DNA of 64,000 bases from Corynebacterium sp. p3-SID1145 (GTDB taxonomy: Bacteria > Actinomycetota > Actinomycetes > Mycobacteriales > Mycobacteriaceae). A program made the translations under genes and the position numbers. Under the pieces are notes generated by a model. The model searched no databases. It saw only the letters and a program-made list of their open reading frames with translations, and was not told the DNA's origin. Of this stretch, positions 25,458-35,080 are shown piece by piece; position 1 is the stretch's first letter, and each line of letters begins with the position of its first letter. Location: NCBI GenBank assembly GCA_025144245.1, contig JALXXC010000007.1, positions 1 through 64,000 on the forward strand, given 5' to 3'.

Positions 25458-26840
25458 CTAGCAGCCGATCAAGCGTGCGGCCAGGTAGGACTCAAGCTCG
25501 TCGATCTTGACGCGCTCCTGCTCCATGGTGTCGCGCTCGCGGACGGTCACAGCGCCGTCCTCCAGCGAGTCGAAGTCGTAGGTGACGCAGAACGGGGTGC
25601 CAATCTCGTCCTGGCGGCGGTAGCGGCGACCGATGGCGCCGGAAGTGTCGTAGTCGACATTCCAGTGCTGGCGCAGCGTATCCGCCAGCTCCTGCGCCGG
25701 GCCGGACAGCTCCGGCTTCTTGGACAGCGGGAGCACAGCCACCTTCACCGGTGCGAGACGTCGGTCGAGCTTGAGCACGACGCGCTTGTCCACGCCGCCC
25801 TTGGCGTTCGGGGCCTCGTCCTCGTGGTAGGCATCGATAAGAAAAGCCATCATCGCGCGGCCGAGACCGGCAGCTGGCTCGATGCAGTACGGGATCCAGC
25901 GCTCGTTGGTCTCCTGGTCGAAGAAGCTCAAGTCCTCGCCGGAGCCCTCCGCGTGGGTTTTCAGGTCGTAGTCGGTGCGGTTAGCCACGCCCTCCAGCTC
26001 GCCCCACTTGGAGCCCTGGAAGCCGAAGGCGTACTCGATGTCCACGGTGCGCTTGGAGTAGTGCGACAGCTTCTCCTGCGGGTGCTCGTAGAGACGCAGG
26101 TTGTCCGGGTTGATGCCCAGGTCGATGTACCACTGGTGGCGGTCGTCGATCCAGTACTGATGCCACTTCTCGTCCTCGCCCGGCTTGACGAAGAATTCCA
26201 TCTCCATCTGCTCGAACTCACGGGTGCGGAAGATGAAGTTGCCCGGCGTGATCTCATTGCGGAAAGACTTGCCGGTGTTCGCGATGCCGAACGGCGGCTT
26301 CATACGCGCCGAGGTCATGACGTTCTTGAAGTTCACGAAGATGCCCTGCGCCGTCTCCGGGCGCATGTAGTGCAGGCCTTCCTTGTCGTCGACTGGACCC
26401 AGGTACGTCTTCATCAGGCCGGAAAATTCGCGCGGCTCCGTCCAGTTGCCCGGCTGGCCGGTCTCCGGGTCGTTGATGTCGGCCAGGCCGTTTGCCGGCG
26501 GGTGGCCGTGCTTCTCCTCGTACGCCTCGAGCAGGTGGTCGGCGCGGTAGCGCTTGTGGGTGTACAGGGACTCAACCAGCGGGTCGGTGAACACATCGAC
26601 GTGGCCGGAGGCGACCCACACCTGGCGCGGGAGGATGATGGAGGTGTCCACGCCGACGACATCGTTGCGCGACTGGACCATGTGCTTCCACCACTGGCGC
26701 TTCAGGTTCTCTTTCAGCTCCACTCCCAGCGGACCGTAATCCCATGCGGACCGGGTGCCGCCGTAAATCTCACCGGCTGGGTACACCAAGCCGCGGCGCT
26801 TGCACAGGTTCACAACGGTATCGATCACGGTCGAAGCCAT
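25458..26840 (-). CDS. glyS: Glycyl-tRNA synthetase (alpha2 type)
   Basis: 460 residues from ATG 26840 ([17 protein letters not shown]); the open frame extends to 26948 but the added 36 residues do not look conserved, and AGGAG lies upstream of 26840. It is the single-chain class II GlyRS found in actinobacteria and eukaryotes. Class II motif 2 is [25 protein letters not shown]; motif 3 is [16 protein letters not shown]. The substrate-binding [12 protein letters not shown] segment is at the N-terminus. I saw no T-box leader upstream. Confidence 0.97.
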   Translation of the reverse strand: MASTVIDTVVNLCKRRGLVYPAGEIYGGTRSAWDYGPLGVELKENLKRQWWKHMVQSRNDVVGVDTSIILPRQVWVASGHVDVFTDPLVESLYTHKRYRADHLLEAYEEKHGHPPANGLADINDPETGQPGNWTEPREFSGLMKTYLGPVDDKEGLHYMRPETAQGIFVNFKNVMTSARMKPPFGIANTGKSFRNEITPGNFIFRTREFEQMEMEFFVKPGEDEKWHQYWIDDRHQWYIDLGINPDNLRLYEHPQEKLSHYSKRTVDIEYAFGFQGSKWGELEGVANRTDYDLKTHAEGSGEDLSFFDQETNERWIPYCIEPAAGLGRAMMAFLIDAYHEDEAPNAKGGVDKRVVLKLDRRLAPVKVAVLPLSKKPELSGPAQELADTLRQHWNVDYDTSGAIGRRYRRQDEIGTPFCVTYDFDSLEDGAVTVRERDTMEQERVKIDELESYLAARLIGC

Positions 26841-27079
26841 GGGTAGTTCAACTCTCCTGAATAACTCGGGTAACTCGTTCGTTACGTCAACGGGAACAAG
26901 TGTAGCCGGTCGCCGGAAACACAGGCGTGGCGGCCAGCGGCAAAGCAAAGCGTCTTTCTTTCCTCAGACAACAAGCGATCATCCCGTTTTTTCTGGGGCC
27001 TAGCTGAAAACTAGGACACCTTCTTATTAAACTAAAGCGACAATCTAAGTTTTCTGCACACCTGGAGACGACGAGGAAG

Positions 27080-27547
27080 ATGAGCGACCCCACGACGTGG
27101 CCCGCAGACAAATTGAGCCGTACCGCCGAGGTCATCAGCGCACTCGACTCTCCCTTGCGCCTGCATGTTCTTCTTCTGCTGAACACCCGCGATCACGTCG
27201 TGCACGAACTCGTGCGCATCCTGGACAAGTCCCAGCCGCTCGTGAGCCAGCATTTGCGGGTGCTCAAGAACGCGGGCCTCGTGGAGGCCACCCGCTCCGG
27301 CCGCGAGGTGGTGTACCGGCTCGCCGTCCCCGGCATCATCCCCACCCTCGAATCCATCTCCTTGCTCACGGAACGCGCTGATGAGGCGCCGGAGGACGAG
27401 CTCGCTGCCCGCCGGAAACCCTCCCCGGACTTCATCGACGCCTCGAACAGCGCAGGCGCGGCCGCCGCATTCGGGCCCCTGCCGGACTGCACTCCAGAAA
27501 CCGATCCGGGTCTTGCACCGGACACCTCTGCACCTCCACACTCATAA
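27080..27547 (+). CDS. ArsR-family transcriptional regulator
   Basis: 155 residues. A winged helix spans about residues 10-90: SALDSPLRLHVLLLL, LVRILDKSQPLVSQHLRVLKNAGLVEATRSGREVVYRL (recognition helix QPLVSQHLRVL). The tail of about 60 residues is low-complexity and Pro/Ala-rich. It lies 17 bases upstream of zur, the same arrangement as the zinc-responsive ArsR-zur (znr-zur) pair of C. glutamicum; a zinc-sensing role is inferred from this order. GAGGAAG precedes the ATG closely. Confidence 0.85.
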   Translation: MSDPTTWPADKLSRTAEVISALDSPLRLHVLLLLNTRDHVVHELVRILDKSQPLVSQHLRVLKNAGLVEATRSGREVVYRLAVPGIIPTLESISLLTERADEAPEDELAARRKPSPDFIDASNSAGAAAAFGPLPDCTPETDPGLAPDTSAPPHS

Positions 27548-27564
27548 GCAATATGGTGGAGGGC

Positions 27565-27990
27565 ATGACTACCCGCCCGGCAAGGAACGAGACCCCGAAA
27601 ATCGGAGCGCGCAACACGCGCCAGCGCAGCGCCGTCGTCGACGTGCTCCAGGAAATCGACCGATTCGCTTCGGCCCAGTCCATCCACCGGGAACTCACCG
27701 ACCGCGGCCAGAAGGTCGGCCTGACCACGGTCTACCGCACGTTGCAGACACTCACCGAGGTCGGCGCAGTCGACGCGCTCAACTCCGACACCGGCGAGAC
27801 CCTCTACCGTCATTGCTTGACTGACCGTCACCACCACCACCTGGTGTGCACGAACTGCGGACGGAGCGAGGAGATCGACGGCGGCCCAGTCGAAGAATGG
27901 GCGAAGCAAACCGCCGAGAAATACGGCTTCGAGCTCAGCGGCCATGACGCCGAGATCTTCGGTGTCTGCGGGACCTGCAGGAAGCGTTAA
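27565..27990 (+). CDS. zur: Zinc uptake regulator, Fur family
   Basis: 141 residues from ATG 27565, or 145 from ATG 27553; GGTGGAGGG between them could serve as ribosome site for the inner start. Fur fold: winged helix ARNTRQRSAVVDVLQEI .. VGLTTVYRTLQTLTEVGAVD, the His-rich regulatory segment DRHHHHLVCTNCGR, and a structural zinc site CTNCG plus CGTC near the end (CxxC pairs). Zur represses zinc uptake genes when zinc is plentiful. It is co-directional with the ArsR gene and overlaps the end of the convergent VIT transporter by 4 bases. Confidence 0.92.
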   Translation: MTTRPARNETPKIGARNTRQRSAVVDVLQEIDRFASAQSIHRELTDRGQKVGLTTVYRTLQTLTEVGAVDALNSDTGETLYRHCLTDRHHHHLVCTNCGRSEEIDGGPVEEWAKQTAEKYGFELSGHDAEIFGVCGTCRKR

Positions 27991-29081
27991 GCGCCCACCA
28001 CCGAGCCGAAGAGCGCGCCGAGCAGGTACGTCACCAAAGCAGCACCGAGTCCGATCACCAGCTGCCTGAACGCCCTCAGCGCAGGTTTCTTTCCGGAGAG
28101 CAGCCCAGTGATTCCACCGGTGATCAGCAACGCCCCGGACACGAGAATCAACGCCACGATCGCACCTAGGCGCGGGCTGGCGCCGAACAGGAACGGGATG
28201 ATCGGGATGAAAGCGCCGGTGGCGAAGAAGACGAACGACGCGATCGCCGCCGACCAAGCGCCGCTGGCATCGGTGTCCTCCGGTTCCAACCCGTCCTCGA
28301 CGTGGTGGTGCTGGTGCCCCGTCATCATGGACCAGAACACGTTCTTCGCCTGGGTGTCGGCTTCTTCGGCGCTCATCCCGCGTGCGCGGTAGACCAAGGC
28401 GAGCTCGTTCTGGTTCACGTCCAGTTTCGGCAGCAGGTCGCGGGCCTCGGGGGCGGGCGTCGATGCGTCGAGAAGCTCCGCCTGCGATTTCACCGAGACG
28501 TACTCGCCCGCCGCCATCGACAGGGCGCCCGCTAGCAGACCGGAAATGCCGGTGAGCAAGATGAAATTCGAGGACACTCCGGAACCCATCACGCCGAGCA
28601 CGAGCGCGACGTTGGAGACCAGACCGTCATTCGCGCCGAAGACTGCCGCACGGAAGGACCCGGAGAGCTTCTCCCGGCCTTGAGAGGCCAGCGCGCGGAC
28701 GACCTCCGCATGCATCGCCTCATCCGCCGCGATCTCGTCGGAGGCGTCCTCGTCGTCGAGGTACGGGGACCGCTGCTCCGAGGTCTGCATCAAGGCCAGG
28801 GCGAAAACGGGCGACACATTGCGCGCCATGAACGACATGAAGCGCGTGTGCAGGTCCGGCTTGATGGGCATTCCCACTTCCGGGCCGAGCTTGTCGCGCC
28901 AGTATTTCTCGTGGCGCGATTCCGCTTCAGCGATCTCCTCGAGGATCTCGCGCTCATCCCCCTCCCGCTTCTTCGCCAGCTCGCGGTAGGTGGCCGCCTC
29001 AGCCCGCTCGTTGGCCAAGTACTGGCGCCACTTGCGGATTTGGCTGCGGGTGGGTTGCTGCACCGGTGCGGTCCCTGTCAT
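27987..29081 (-). CDS. Rubrerythrin-VIT1 fusion, Fe/Mn transporter
   Basis: 364 residues: an N-terminal ferritin/rubrerythrin-like helical domain (about 10-150: [40 protein letters not shown] with ExxH metal pairs) fused to a CCC1/VIT1 membrane domain ([45 protein letters not shown]). Such proteins move Fe2+/Mn2+ across the membrane, possibly as storage/efflux. It is transcribed from the uppS side: its ATG overlaps the uppS stop by 4 bases. It is convergent with zur. Confidence 0.92.
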   Translation of the reverse strand: MTGTAPVQQPTRSQIRKWRQYLANERAEAATYRELAKKREGDEREILEEIAEAESRHEKYWRDKLGPEVGMPIKPDLHTRFMSFMARNVSPVFALALMQTSEQRSPYLDDEDASDEIAADEAMHAEVVRALASQGREKLSGSFRAAVFGANDGLVSNVALVLGVMGSGVSSNFILLTGISGLLAGALSMAAGEYVSVKSQAELLDASTPAPEARDLLPKLDVNQNELALVYRARGMSAEEADTQAKNVFWSMMTGHQHHHVEDGLEPEDTDASGAWSAAIASFVFFATGAFIPIIPFLFGASPRLGAIVALILVSGALLITGGITGLLSGKKPALRAFRQLVIGLGAALVTYLLGALFGSVVGA

Positions 29082-29818
29082 TTCACACCTCCGAACCTGC
29101 GGTCGCGCTTGGCGTATTCCAGCACCGCATCGTACAAATCATCGGCAGTGAAATCTGGCCAGAGGATGTCCCGGTACACCATCTCCGCGTACGCCGACTG
29201 CCACAGCAGGAAATTCGAGGTGCGCTGCTCACCCGACGGGCGGAGGAACAAATCCACGTCCGGCATATCAGGGCGGTACAGGAACTCGGCGAGCGTCTTC
29301 TCGTTGATCTGGCCCGCCTTGATCTCCCCGCGGGAGGCCGCCTGGACGAGCGAACGCGCGGCGTCGACAAGCTCGGCCCTGCCGCCGTAATTGATGCACA
29401 TAGCGAGCGTCAGGCCCGTGTTGTTCTTGGTCAGTTCCTCGGCCGCTTCCAGCTCACGGATGACCGAGCGCCACAGGCGCGGGCGCCGGCCCACCCATAC
29501 GATGCGCACATTCTTCTCGTGCAGCTGGTCGCGCTCTGCACGCATGATGTCCCGGGAAAAGCCCATGAGGAAGCGGACTTCCTCCGCGCTGCGCCGCCAG
29601 TTCTCCGTGGAGAACGTGTAGGCGGAGAGCCATTCGACCCCGCCGAGCTCAATAGCCGCGTCGACCATGTTCATCAGCACCTTCTCGCCGACACGGTGGC
29701 CTTCGGTGCGCGGCATGCCGCGTTCCTGCGCCCAACGGCCGTTGCCGTCCATGACCATGGCAATGTGTCGGGGAATGAACTCGCAGGGGATATCGGGGAT
29801 GGTGCTCACCCCGCCCAT
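29078..29818 (-). CDS. uppS: Isoprenyl (decaprenyl/undecaprenyl) diphosphate synthase
   Basis: 246 residues of the cis-prenyltransferase family: [27 protein letters not shown] at the N-terminus (catalytic Asp and FPP site), [17 protein letters not shown], and the C-terminal [23 protein letters not shown] signature. It makes the long-chain lipid carrier for peptidoglycan and arabinogalactan. The ATG overlaps the recO stop (TAATG), and the stop overlaps the VIT gene start, so recO-uppS-VIT is one transcript. Confidence 0.96.
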   Translation of the reverse strand: MGGVSTIPDIPCEFIPRHIAMVMDGNGRWAQERGMPRTEGHRVGEKVLMNMVDAAIELGGVEWLSAYTFSTENWRRSAEEVRFLMGFSRDIMRAERDQLHEKNVRIVWVGRRPRLWRSVIRELEAAEELTKNNTGLTLAMCINYGGRAELVDAARSLVQAASRGEIKAGQINEKTLAEFLYRPDMPDVDLFLRPSGEQRTSNFLLWQSAYAEMVYRDILWPDFTADDLYDAVLEYAKRDRRFGGVK

Positions 29819-30555
29819 TATGCCTGCTCCATGATCTTCAGCGAAGACACGGCCGATTCCACATTGAACTGCAGGTGGGCGGTGGATAGCCGGTGCACCT
29901 GAATTGCCGTCGTCTCAGTCAGCTTCTGCTCCGCCGCGCCGCGGTAGCCCCCGGCGAGCAGCCACATGATGTGCAGGGTGTCCTCCTGGACATCGAAGGA
30001 GCCAGGCGGACGGCAGTGCACGCACGCCGCCCCGCCGACGGCCGGGTGGAAGGCGTGGTGCGGCCCCGGGCGGCCGCACTGGGCGCAATCGAACAGGCTC
30101 AGCCCCCAGCCGGCATGCGCGGTGGCCCGCAGGATGAATGCGTCGAGCACCAGTGTCGGGAAATCCGTGTCCTGCAGAGCCTCGAGCGCTGTTCCCACTT
30201 CCGCGAACAGGAAGGAATCCGCCTCGTCGGCGTAGCTGAGCTTCTCCGCCGCCTCCAGCACGGCGCAGGCGGCGGTGTAGCGGTCGAAGTCCTCGATGAT
30301 GCCGCGCCCGTAGTACGCGACGGTGTCGGCCTGTGTGATGGTGGCCAGGTTGCGGCCCGGGTAGAGCTGCACGTCGATGTCCACGAACGGCTGCACTCTC
30401 GAACCGAAACGGCTCTTCGTCTTCCGCACGCCTTTCGCTACGGCCCGGACGAGACCGTGGTTTTCTGTGAGCAGCACGACGACGCGGTCGGCTTCGCCGA
30501 AGTCGTAGGTGCGCACGACGAAGGCGCGGTCGCGGAAGCTGGGTCTAGAAGCCAA
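29818..30555 (-). CDS. recO: DNA repair protein RecO
   Basis: 245 residues starting with TTG ([28 protein letters not shown]). OB-fold N-terminus, helical middle, and a zinc-finger CAQCGRPG .. CVHCRPPG (CxxC..CxxC) near residues 155-185. RecO loads RecA onto SSB-coated DNA with RecR. Its start overlaps the last 11 bases of era. The usual actinobacterial order era-recO-uppS is kept. Confidence 0.95.
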   Translation of the reverse strand: MASRPSFRDRAFVVRTYDFGEADRVVVLLTENHGLVRAVAKGVRKTKSRFGSRVQPFVDIDVQLYPGRNLATITQADTVAYYGRGIIEDFDRYTAACAVLEAAEKLSYADEADSFLFAEVGTALEALQDTDFPTLVLDAFILRATAHAGWGLSLFDCAQCGRPGPHHAFHPAVGGAACVHCRPPGSFDVQEDTLHIMWLLAGGYRGAAEQKLTETTAIQVHRLSTAHLQFNVESAVSSLKIMEQA

Positions 30556-31480
30556 GGCGCCCCAAATGCTTCGGGTCAGACTGCCAGTTCTTCAGCACTT
30601 TGATGCGCAGGTCCAAATAGACATTCTGGCCGACCAGCTCCATGATCTGCTTGCGCGAGCGCTGCACGATACCGGACAGGCGCCGGCCGTCCCGGCCCTC
30701 GATGATCGCTTTCTGGCCCGGACGTTCGAGGTAGATCACCGCGTAGATCTTGGCGCGGCCGCCTTCGTTGATGATCTCGTCCACCTGCACCGCCACGGAG
30801 TGCGGCAGTTCGTCGCGCAAGCCGCGCAGCGCCTCTTCGCGGATCAGCTCGGCGATGCGCGTCTCGGTGTCCTCGTCGGTGACGTACCCCTCCGGGTAGA
30901 AACGGGGCCCTTCCGGCAGGTGGGAAGCCAACACGTCGAGAAGCACGTCCAGCTGGACATCCTCAGTCGCGGACACGGGCACGACATCGACGTTCTCGCT
31001 GCCGGTGGCCTCCACCAGCATGTCGTGCAGCCGCACCAGCTGCTCGCCCACTTGGTCCTTCCCGGCGCGGTCGAGCTTGGTCACGATGCCGACAATCGGG
31101 GTGCCCGGCTTCGTCTTCAGCACCGCGTCGAGGATCCAGCGGTCGCCGGGACCGATCTTCTCGTTCGCGGGAATGGTCAATCCGACCACGTCCACGTCCG
31201 TGAAAGTGTCCTTGACCACCTCGTTGAGGCGTTCGCCCAGCAGCGTGCGCGGGCGGTGCAGGCCGGGCGTGTCCACAACGACGATCTGCGCGTCGTCGCG
31301 GTTGACGATGCCGCGGATCGGGTGGCGGGTGGTCTCCGGCTGGTCGGCCATGATGGCGATCTTCTCGCCCACCAGAGCATTCGTCAGCGTCGACTTGCCC
31401 GTGTTAGGGCGGCCGACGAAGCTGACGAATCCGGAGCGGAAGCCCTCCGGGGTGTCGGTGAACTGGGAAAAGTAGTCCAT
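30545..31480 (-). CDS. era: GTPase Era
   Basis: 311 residues if translated from the internal ATG at 31480 (MDYFSQFTDTPEGFRSGFVSFVG). G motifs: GRPNTGKST (P-loop), QPETTRHPIRG (switch), VVDTPGLHRPR, TKLDR, and VSATED; the C-terminal KH domain ends LDLRIKVLKNW. Era binds 16S rRNA during 30S assembly. This length matches free-standing Era. However, no stop codon separates it from the upstream pyridoxal-kinase gene, and the ribosome site before 31480 is weak (AGCAGG abutting the ATG), so it may be made as a fusion, by internal initiation, or both. Confidence 0.93.
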   Translation of the reverse strand: MDYFSQFTDTPEGFRSGFVSFVGRPNTGKSTLTNALVGEKIAIMADQPETTRHPIRGIVNRDDAQIVVVDTPGLHRPRTLLGERLNEVVKDTFTDVDVVGLTIPANEKIGPGDRWILDAVLKTKPGTPIVGIVTKLDRAGKDQVGEQLVRLHDMLVEATGSENVDVVPVSATEDVQLDVLLDVLASHLPEGPRFYPEGYVTDEDTETRIAELIREEALRGLRDELPHSVAVQVDEIINEGGRAKIYAVIYLERPGQKAIIEGRDGRRLSGIVQRSRKQIMELVGQNVYLDLRIKVLKNWQSDPKHLGRLGF

Positions 31481-32320
31481 GCCTGCTGATGGTACGGCAC
31501 TGAAACTGTCTTCCGGTGCCACGATGAGGTCCTGCCGCTCCACCAACGGCAACCCGGCGAAGCTGTTGTCCAGCCGGGTCGTTTTCTTCGCGGCCACGAC
31601 CATGCCGTATAGGGACGCGGCGATGTGCTCGAGACGATCGGCTGGAGCCTCGTCGATGAGCGCGGTGTACATCGCGGCGGCGAGGTCGCCGGCGCCGACG
31701 ACGTTTCCCCCGATGCGCGGTGTTTCCACGTACCAAGCTCCCTCCTCGGAGATGTCTAGCATGCCGATCGTCTCAGGGTTCCCCGTGTCCACGCTGGTGA
31801 TCAGGGCCCTGCTCTTCAGCGCCCGGGCGGCATCGACCGTTTCCCCGATGCTGTTCAGCTCCCTGCCAGTGAGCAGCGCCAGCTCCCACTGGTTCGGGCA
31901 GATGGCGTCGGCCAGCGGGATGATCTCCTCTTTGAAGATCGCCGGAATGTCGTCGTCGACGAACGAACCGACTTTGGCGTTGCCGATCACTGGGTCGCAC
32001 ACCCACTCCGCTTCCGGGTTCGCCCGCTTGATCTCCCCCACCGCTCCGACGATGACAGACGCCAACGCAGAGGATCCCAGGTAGCCGGTCAGAACCACGT
32101 CCACGAGCGGGTAGGCGGAGCACATTCCGTCGAGCACATCGGCGACATCTCGCGGCGCGATTTTCGGGCCGCGCCACGACGGGTATTCGGTGTGGTTGGA
32201 GAAATTGACGGTGTGCACCGGCCACACCTCGTGGCCGAGACGCTGCATCGGGAACACGGCGCCGGAATTGCCCACGTGCCCGTACGAGACCGCCGACTGG
32301 ATGGAGAGGATATTATTCAC
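30545..32320 (-). CDS. Pyridoxal kinase-like protein in uninterrupted frame with Era
   Basis: A 591-codon frame from GTG 32320. The first about 280 residues are a PdxY/PfkB-superfamily kinase (NNILSIQSAVSYGHVGNSGA, PNQWELALLTG, the anion-hole GNVVGAGDLAAAMYTALI), the rest is Era. The kinase part is a clear paralogue of the upstream gene at 32317-33168 (same opening and same NFSNHT and CDPV.GNAK motifs). Its GTG overlaps the upstream TGA (GTGA). The kinase domain appears complete before the Era methionine, so this is a joined gene rather than a truncated one. Either a true bifunctional protein or a lost stop codon. Confidence 0.75.
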   Translation of the reverse strand: MNNILSIQSAVSYGHVGNSGAVFPMQRLGHEVWPVHTVNFSNHTEYPSWRGPKIAPRDVADVLDGMCSAYPLVDVVLTGYLGSSALASVIVGAVGEIKRANPEAEWVCDPVIGNAKVGSFVDDDIPAIFKEEIIPLADAICPNQWELALLTGRELNSIGETVDAARALKSRALITSVDTGNPETIGMLDISEEGAWYVETPRIGGNVVGAGDLAAAMYTALIDEAPADRLEHIAASLYGMVVAAKKTTRLDNSFAGLPLVERQDLIVAPEDSFSAVPSAGMDYFSQFTDTPEGFRSGFVSFVGRPNTGKSTLTNALVGEKIAIMADQPETTRHPIRGIVNRDDAQIVVVDTPGLHRPRTLLGERLNEVVKDTFTDVDVVGLTIPANEKIGPGDRWILDAVLKTKPGTPIVGIVTKLDRAGKDQVGEQLVRLHDMLVEATGSENVDVVPVSATEDVQLDVLLDVLASHLPEGPRFYPEGYVTDEDTETRIAELIREEALRGLRDELPHSVAVQVDEIINEGGRAKIYAVIYLERPGQKAIIEGRDGRRLSGIVQRSRKQIMELVGQNVYLDLRIKVLKNWQSDPKHLGRLGF

Positions 32321-33168
32321 AGCGCGGTGACCTCGAACTGCATGCGCGGGTTCGCGTAGAACTCCTGCGACTCCACCAGGAGCAGCTCCGGCGCATCCGC
32401 TTTGTAGGTGGCTTCCAGCAGGTCGAACACACTGCTCGCCGTCTTCGCCAGCGCATCCGCCGCGTCGCCCGATTCCATGTAGTGGCCGGTGAACAGTGCG
32501 CTCGCGACATCCCCGGAGCCGTTGCGCTTGAACGGCAGCCGCGGTGTCTGCACGATCCACGCGCCATGCTGGTCCACCGCGATCATTTCGAGCACGTCCG
32601 CTGGCTGGTCAGGCCGCTCCACGGAGGTGACCAGAACAGTCTCTGGCCCCATGCGCTGCGCCTCCTCGACCGCCTTGAGCGTCGAGTCGAGTCCGGAGCA
32701 CTCAACCCCGGTCAGGTAGCCCAGTTCGAACTGGTTCGGGGAAATAATGTCGGCGACCGGCACGACTTTGTCGCGCAGCAGCGGCGGAATATTGTCCGAG
32801 ACGTGGCAGCCGGATTTCGCGTTGCCCATCACCGGGTCGCACGCGTAGACGGCCTTTGGGTTCAGCTCCTTCACACGCGCGACGGTGTCCACGATCACCT
32901 CGGCGATGTCGTCGCCGCCCTGGTAGCCGGAAAGGACCACGTCGACATCCTTGAGGGCTCCGCGGTCGTCGATCCCCGCGATGACTTCGCGCACGTCCTC
33001 CGCCGGAATCATCGGCCCTTTCCACGATCCGTAGCCGGTGTGGTTGGAGAAATTCACGGTGTAGACCGGCCACACTTCATGCCCGATCCGCTGGAGCGGA
33101 AACACCGCCGCCGAATTCCCGACATGGCCGTAGGCGACCGCCGACTGGATGGAGAGAACGTTCTTCAT
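32317..33168 (-). CDS. pdxY: Pyridoxal kinase
   Basis: 283 residues from ATG 33168 (MKNVLSIQSAVAYGHVG); the frame opens to 33207 but the added 13 residues are inside the upstream gene. Family signatures: GHEVWPVYTVNFSNHTGYGSWKG, YACDPVMGNAKSGCHV, ISPNQFELGYLTG, and the ATP/anion-hole RNGSGDVASALFTGHY. It phosphorylates pyridoxal and related vitamers to pyridoxal phosphate. A second copy follows with a 4-base overlap and is joined to era. The start lies 5 bases after the stop of the CBS-domain gene. Confidence 0.92.
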   Translation of the reverse strand: MKNVLSIQSAVAYGHVGNSAAVFPLQRIGHEVWPVYTVNFSNHTGYGSWKGPMIPAEDVREVIAGIDDRGALKDVDVVLSGYQGGDDIAEVIVDTVARVKELNPKAVYACDPVMGNAKSGCHVSDNIPPLLRDKVVPVADIISPNQFELGYLTGVECSGLDSTLKAVEEAQRMGPETVLVTSVERPDQPADVLEMIAVDQHGAWIVQTPRLPFKRNGSGDVASALFTGHYMESGDAADALAKTASSVFDLLEATYKADAPELLLVESQEFYANPRMQFEVTAL

Positions 33169-33172
33169 GCAC

Positions 33173-34510
33173 CTATTGTGCACCGTCGTGGTACCTGTCC
33201 TGTTCACGGGGCTGCTCCGGGACGTCGATGAGCACGGTGCGCACCTTCACGCGCCCGCGGCGATCGTGACCGCCTTCCGCGGTGTAGCGCAACCCGTCGA
33301 CTTCCACATACGAGCCCGGCAGCGGCACGCGCCCCAATTCATACGACAGCAGCCCGGCCACCGTCTCCACGTTGTCGGTGATTTCCTCGTCGAATTCGAG
33401 GTCGTAGTCGAGCTCGTCCTCGAGGTAATCGACCAGGTCATCGAGCGGAAGCCGCGCCTGCGCGCGGTATGTCCGTTCCTCGACCGGCTCGATCGGCGCT
33501 TCCTCGTCGGCGTCGTACTCGTCCGCGATCTCACCGACGATCTCCTCGAGGATGTCCTCCATTGTCATCAGCCCGGCGATCCCGCCGTACTCGTCGACAA
33601 GCACCGCGATGTGCGTCTGGTCCCGCTGCATCTCCGCGAGCAAATCATCCAGCGGCTTGGAGTCGGGGACGAATTTCGGTTCGCGCATGATGTCGGACAC
33701 GGCGACGCCGCTGCCGCCGTCGGTGCGGTTGTAGGTGCGCTCCACGATGTCCTTCAAGTAGATCACGCCGACAATGTCGTCGACGCTCTCTCCGATCACA
33801 GGCACGCGGGAATGGCCGGAGCGGATCATCAGGTTCGCCGCCTGGCCGGAGGTCTTCTCCGCCTCGATCCACACCATTTCCGGGCGCGGCACCATCACCT
33901 GCCGCGCATGAGTGGTGGCCAGGTCGAAAATATTCTGGATCATGCGGTGCTCGACAGTCTCCACCACGCCTTGTTCCTGCGCGATGTCCACCGCCTCGCG
34001 CAGTTCCACGTCGGTGGCGTACGGGTTCTCCAGCGATTCCTCACCGGGGGTGACGAGGTTGCCGATCCAGATCAGCAGCTTCGACACCGGCCCCAACACG
34101 GCATAGACGACGGTGAGGATCTGCGCCGCGCGCAGAGAGATCGAGTACGGATTGAGCTTGCCCGCACGCCGCGCGATCACGCCGATGATGCCGAAGCGCA
34201 TGAGCGTAACCACGATGATCGCCACCGTGATCGCCCAGCCGCGCTGCGGAATCAGGTCCAAGGCGGTCAGCAGGGCGAACACAGCGGCGAGCGTGTCCAG
34301 CACCGTCTGGATCAGCGCCAGCAGGCCCAGATGGTTCGACCGCGCGTCCACGACGCGCAGCAGCGACGCAGCGCCGCCGACATCGTCCTTCGCCATCGAT
34401 TCCACCCGGGCGCGCGAGATGGGCACGAGCGCGGACTCGAGCATTTTCATCACGCCCGCCCCCAGCAGGGACACCAGCGAGATGAGCAGGTAGGTCACCC
34501 ACAGATCCAC
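33173..34510 (-). CDS. CNNM/CorC-family membrane protein with CBS domains (hemolysin-type annotation)
   Basis: 445 residues from a GTG that directly follows the ybeY stop. Order: DUF21/CNNM transmembrane region (4 segments, about 1-145), paired CBS domains (QVMVPRPEMVWIEAEKTSG .. HSRVPVIGESVDDIVGVIYLKDI and HIAVLVDEYGGIAGLMTMEDILEEIVGEIADEYD), and a C-terminal CorC_HlyC domain (RLPLDDLVDYLEDELDYDLE). Proteins of this type are linked to Mg2+/Co2+ efflux in other bacteria; the 'hemolysin' name is historical. Member of the phoH-ybeY-corC-era series. Confidence 0.93.
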   Translation of the reverse strand: MDLWVTYLLISLVSLLGAGVMKMLESALVPISRARVESMAKDDVGGAASLLRVVDARSNHLGLLALIQTVLDTLAAVFALLTALDLIPQRGWAITVAIIVVTLMRFGIIGVIARRAGKLNPYSISLRAAQILTVVYAVLGPVSKLLIWIGNLVTPGEESLENPYATDVELREAVDIAQEQGVVETVEHRMIQNIFDLATTHARQVMVPRPEMVWIEAEKTSGQAANLMIRSGHSRVPVIGESVDDIVGVIYLKDIVERTYNRTDGGSGVAVSDIMREPKFVPDSKPLDDLLAEMQRDQTHIAVLVDEYGGIAGLMTMEDILEEIVGEIADEYDADEEAPIEPVEERTYRAQARLPLDDLVDYLEDELDYDLEFDEEITDNVETVAGLLSYELGRVPLPGSYVEVDGLRYTAEGGHDRRGRVKVRTVLIDVPEQPREQDRYHDGAQ

Positions 34511-35080
34511 TTATTCGCCCCGCTTCTCGACGAGCCCGTCAAGCTCCTCACGGTCCGCCGCCGACGGGAAGGCGTGCTTGCCGTCCGGTTTCGGCTGGAA
34601 CTCCACCCCGCGGGCTGAGAGATCGTCGTACCAGTCGGCCAAGATCTCGTTCTGCAGCGCGAACATTTCGCGCTCGTCCGCCGGGGTCGCGTGATCGTAG
34701 CCGAGCAGGTGCAGGCAGCCGTGGACGGTCAGCAGCGCCATCTCGTGGCCGAGGCTGTGCCCCGCCGCGTCCGCCTGCTTCCGGTCGTAGGCGGGACACA
34801 GGATGATGTCCCCCAGCATCGCCGGTCCCGGGGCAGGTGCGTCCGGCCGCCCCGAGCCGGGGGTGAGCTCGTCCATAGGGAAGCTCATCACGTCGGTTGG
34901 GCCGGGCAGGTCCATCCAGCGGACGTGCAGGTCCGCCATCGTGTCCGTGTCCACGCACGTGATGGTCACCTCAGTGTCGGGGTGCACATCCATCGCGGTC
35001 AGGGCGAAGGAGGCGACGTCGACAAGCATCTCCTCGTTGATGTCTGCCTCGCCCGACTCGTTGAGGACCTCGATGCTCAC
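34511..35080 (-). CDS. ybeY: Endoribonuclease YbeY
   Basis: 189 residues with the zinc-site motif [11 protein letters not shown] (HxxxHxxGxDH) near residue 120 and the conserved [10 protein letters not shown] segment. YbeY is needed for 16S rRNA 3' end maturation and ribosome quality control. Its ATG overlaps the phoH stop by 4 bases and its stop touches the GTG of the next gene, so the three are coupled. It has a C-terminal extension of about 40 residues beyond the E. coli protein, common in actinobacteria. Confidence 0.95.
   Translation of the reverse strand: MSIEVLNESGEADINEEMLVDVASFALTAMDVHPDTEVTITCVDTDTMADLHVRWMDLPGPTDVMSFPMDELTPGSGRPDAPAPGPAMLGDIILCPAYDRKQADAAGHSLGHEMALLTVHGCLHLLGYDHATPADEREMFALQNEILADWYDDLSARGVEFQPKPDGKHAFPSAADREELDGLVEKRGE

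Noticed and set aside
24576..26846. A 756-codon plus-strand frame across several genes
   Set aside because: It is antisense to glyS and its neighbours, His/Arg/Val-rich with no recognisable motifs, and arises from the codon bias of the real minus-strand genes.
26841..27079. T-box or other leader upstream of glyS
   Set aside because: No T-box specifier or antiterminator motif seen; only a weak CCTAG/CTAGG hairpin near the ArsR side.
33149..34618. 489-codon frame antisense to the CBS-domain gene
   Set aside because: His/Arg-rich antisense reading of a well-conserved membrane protein.
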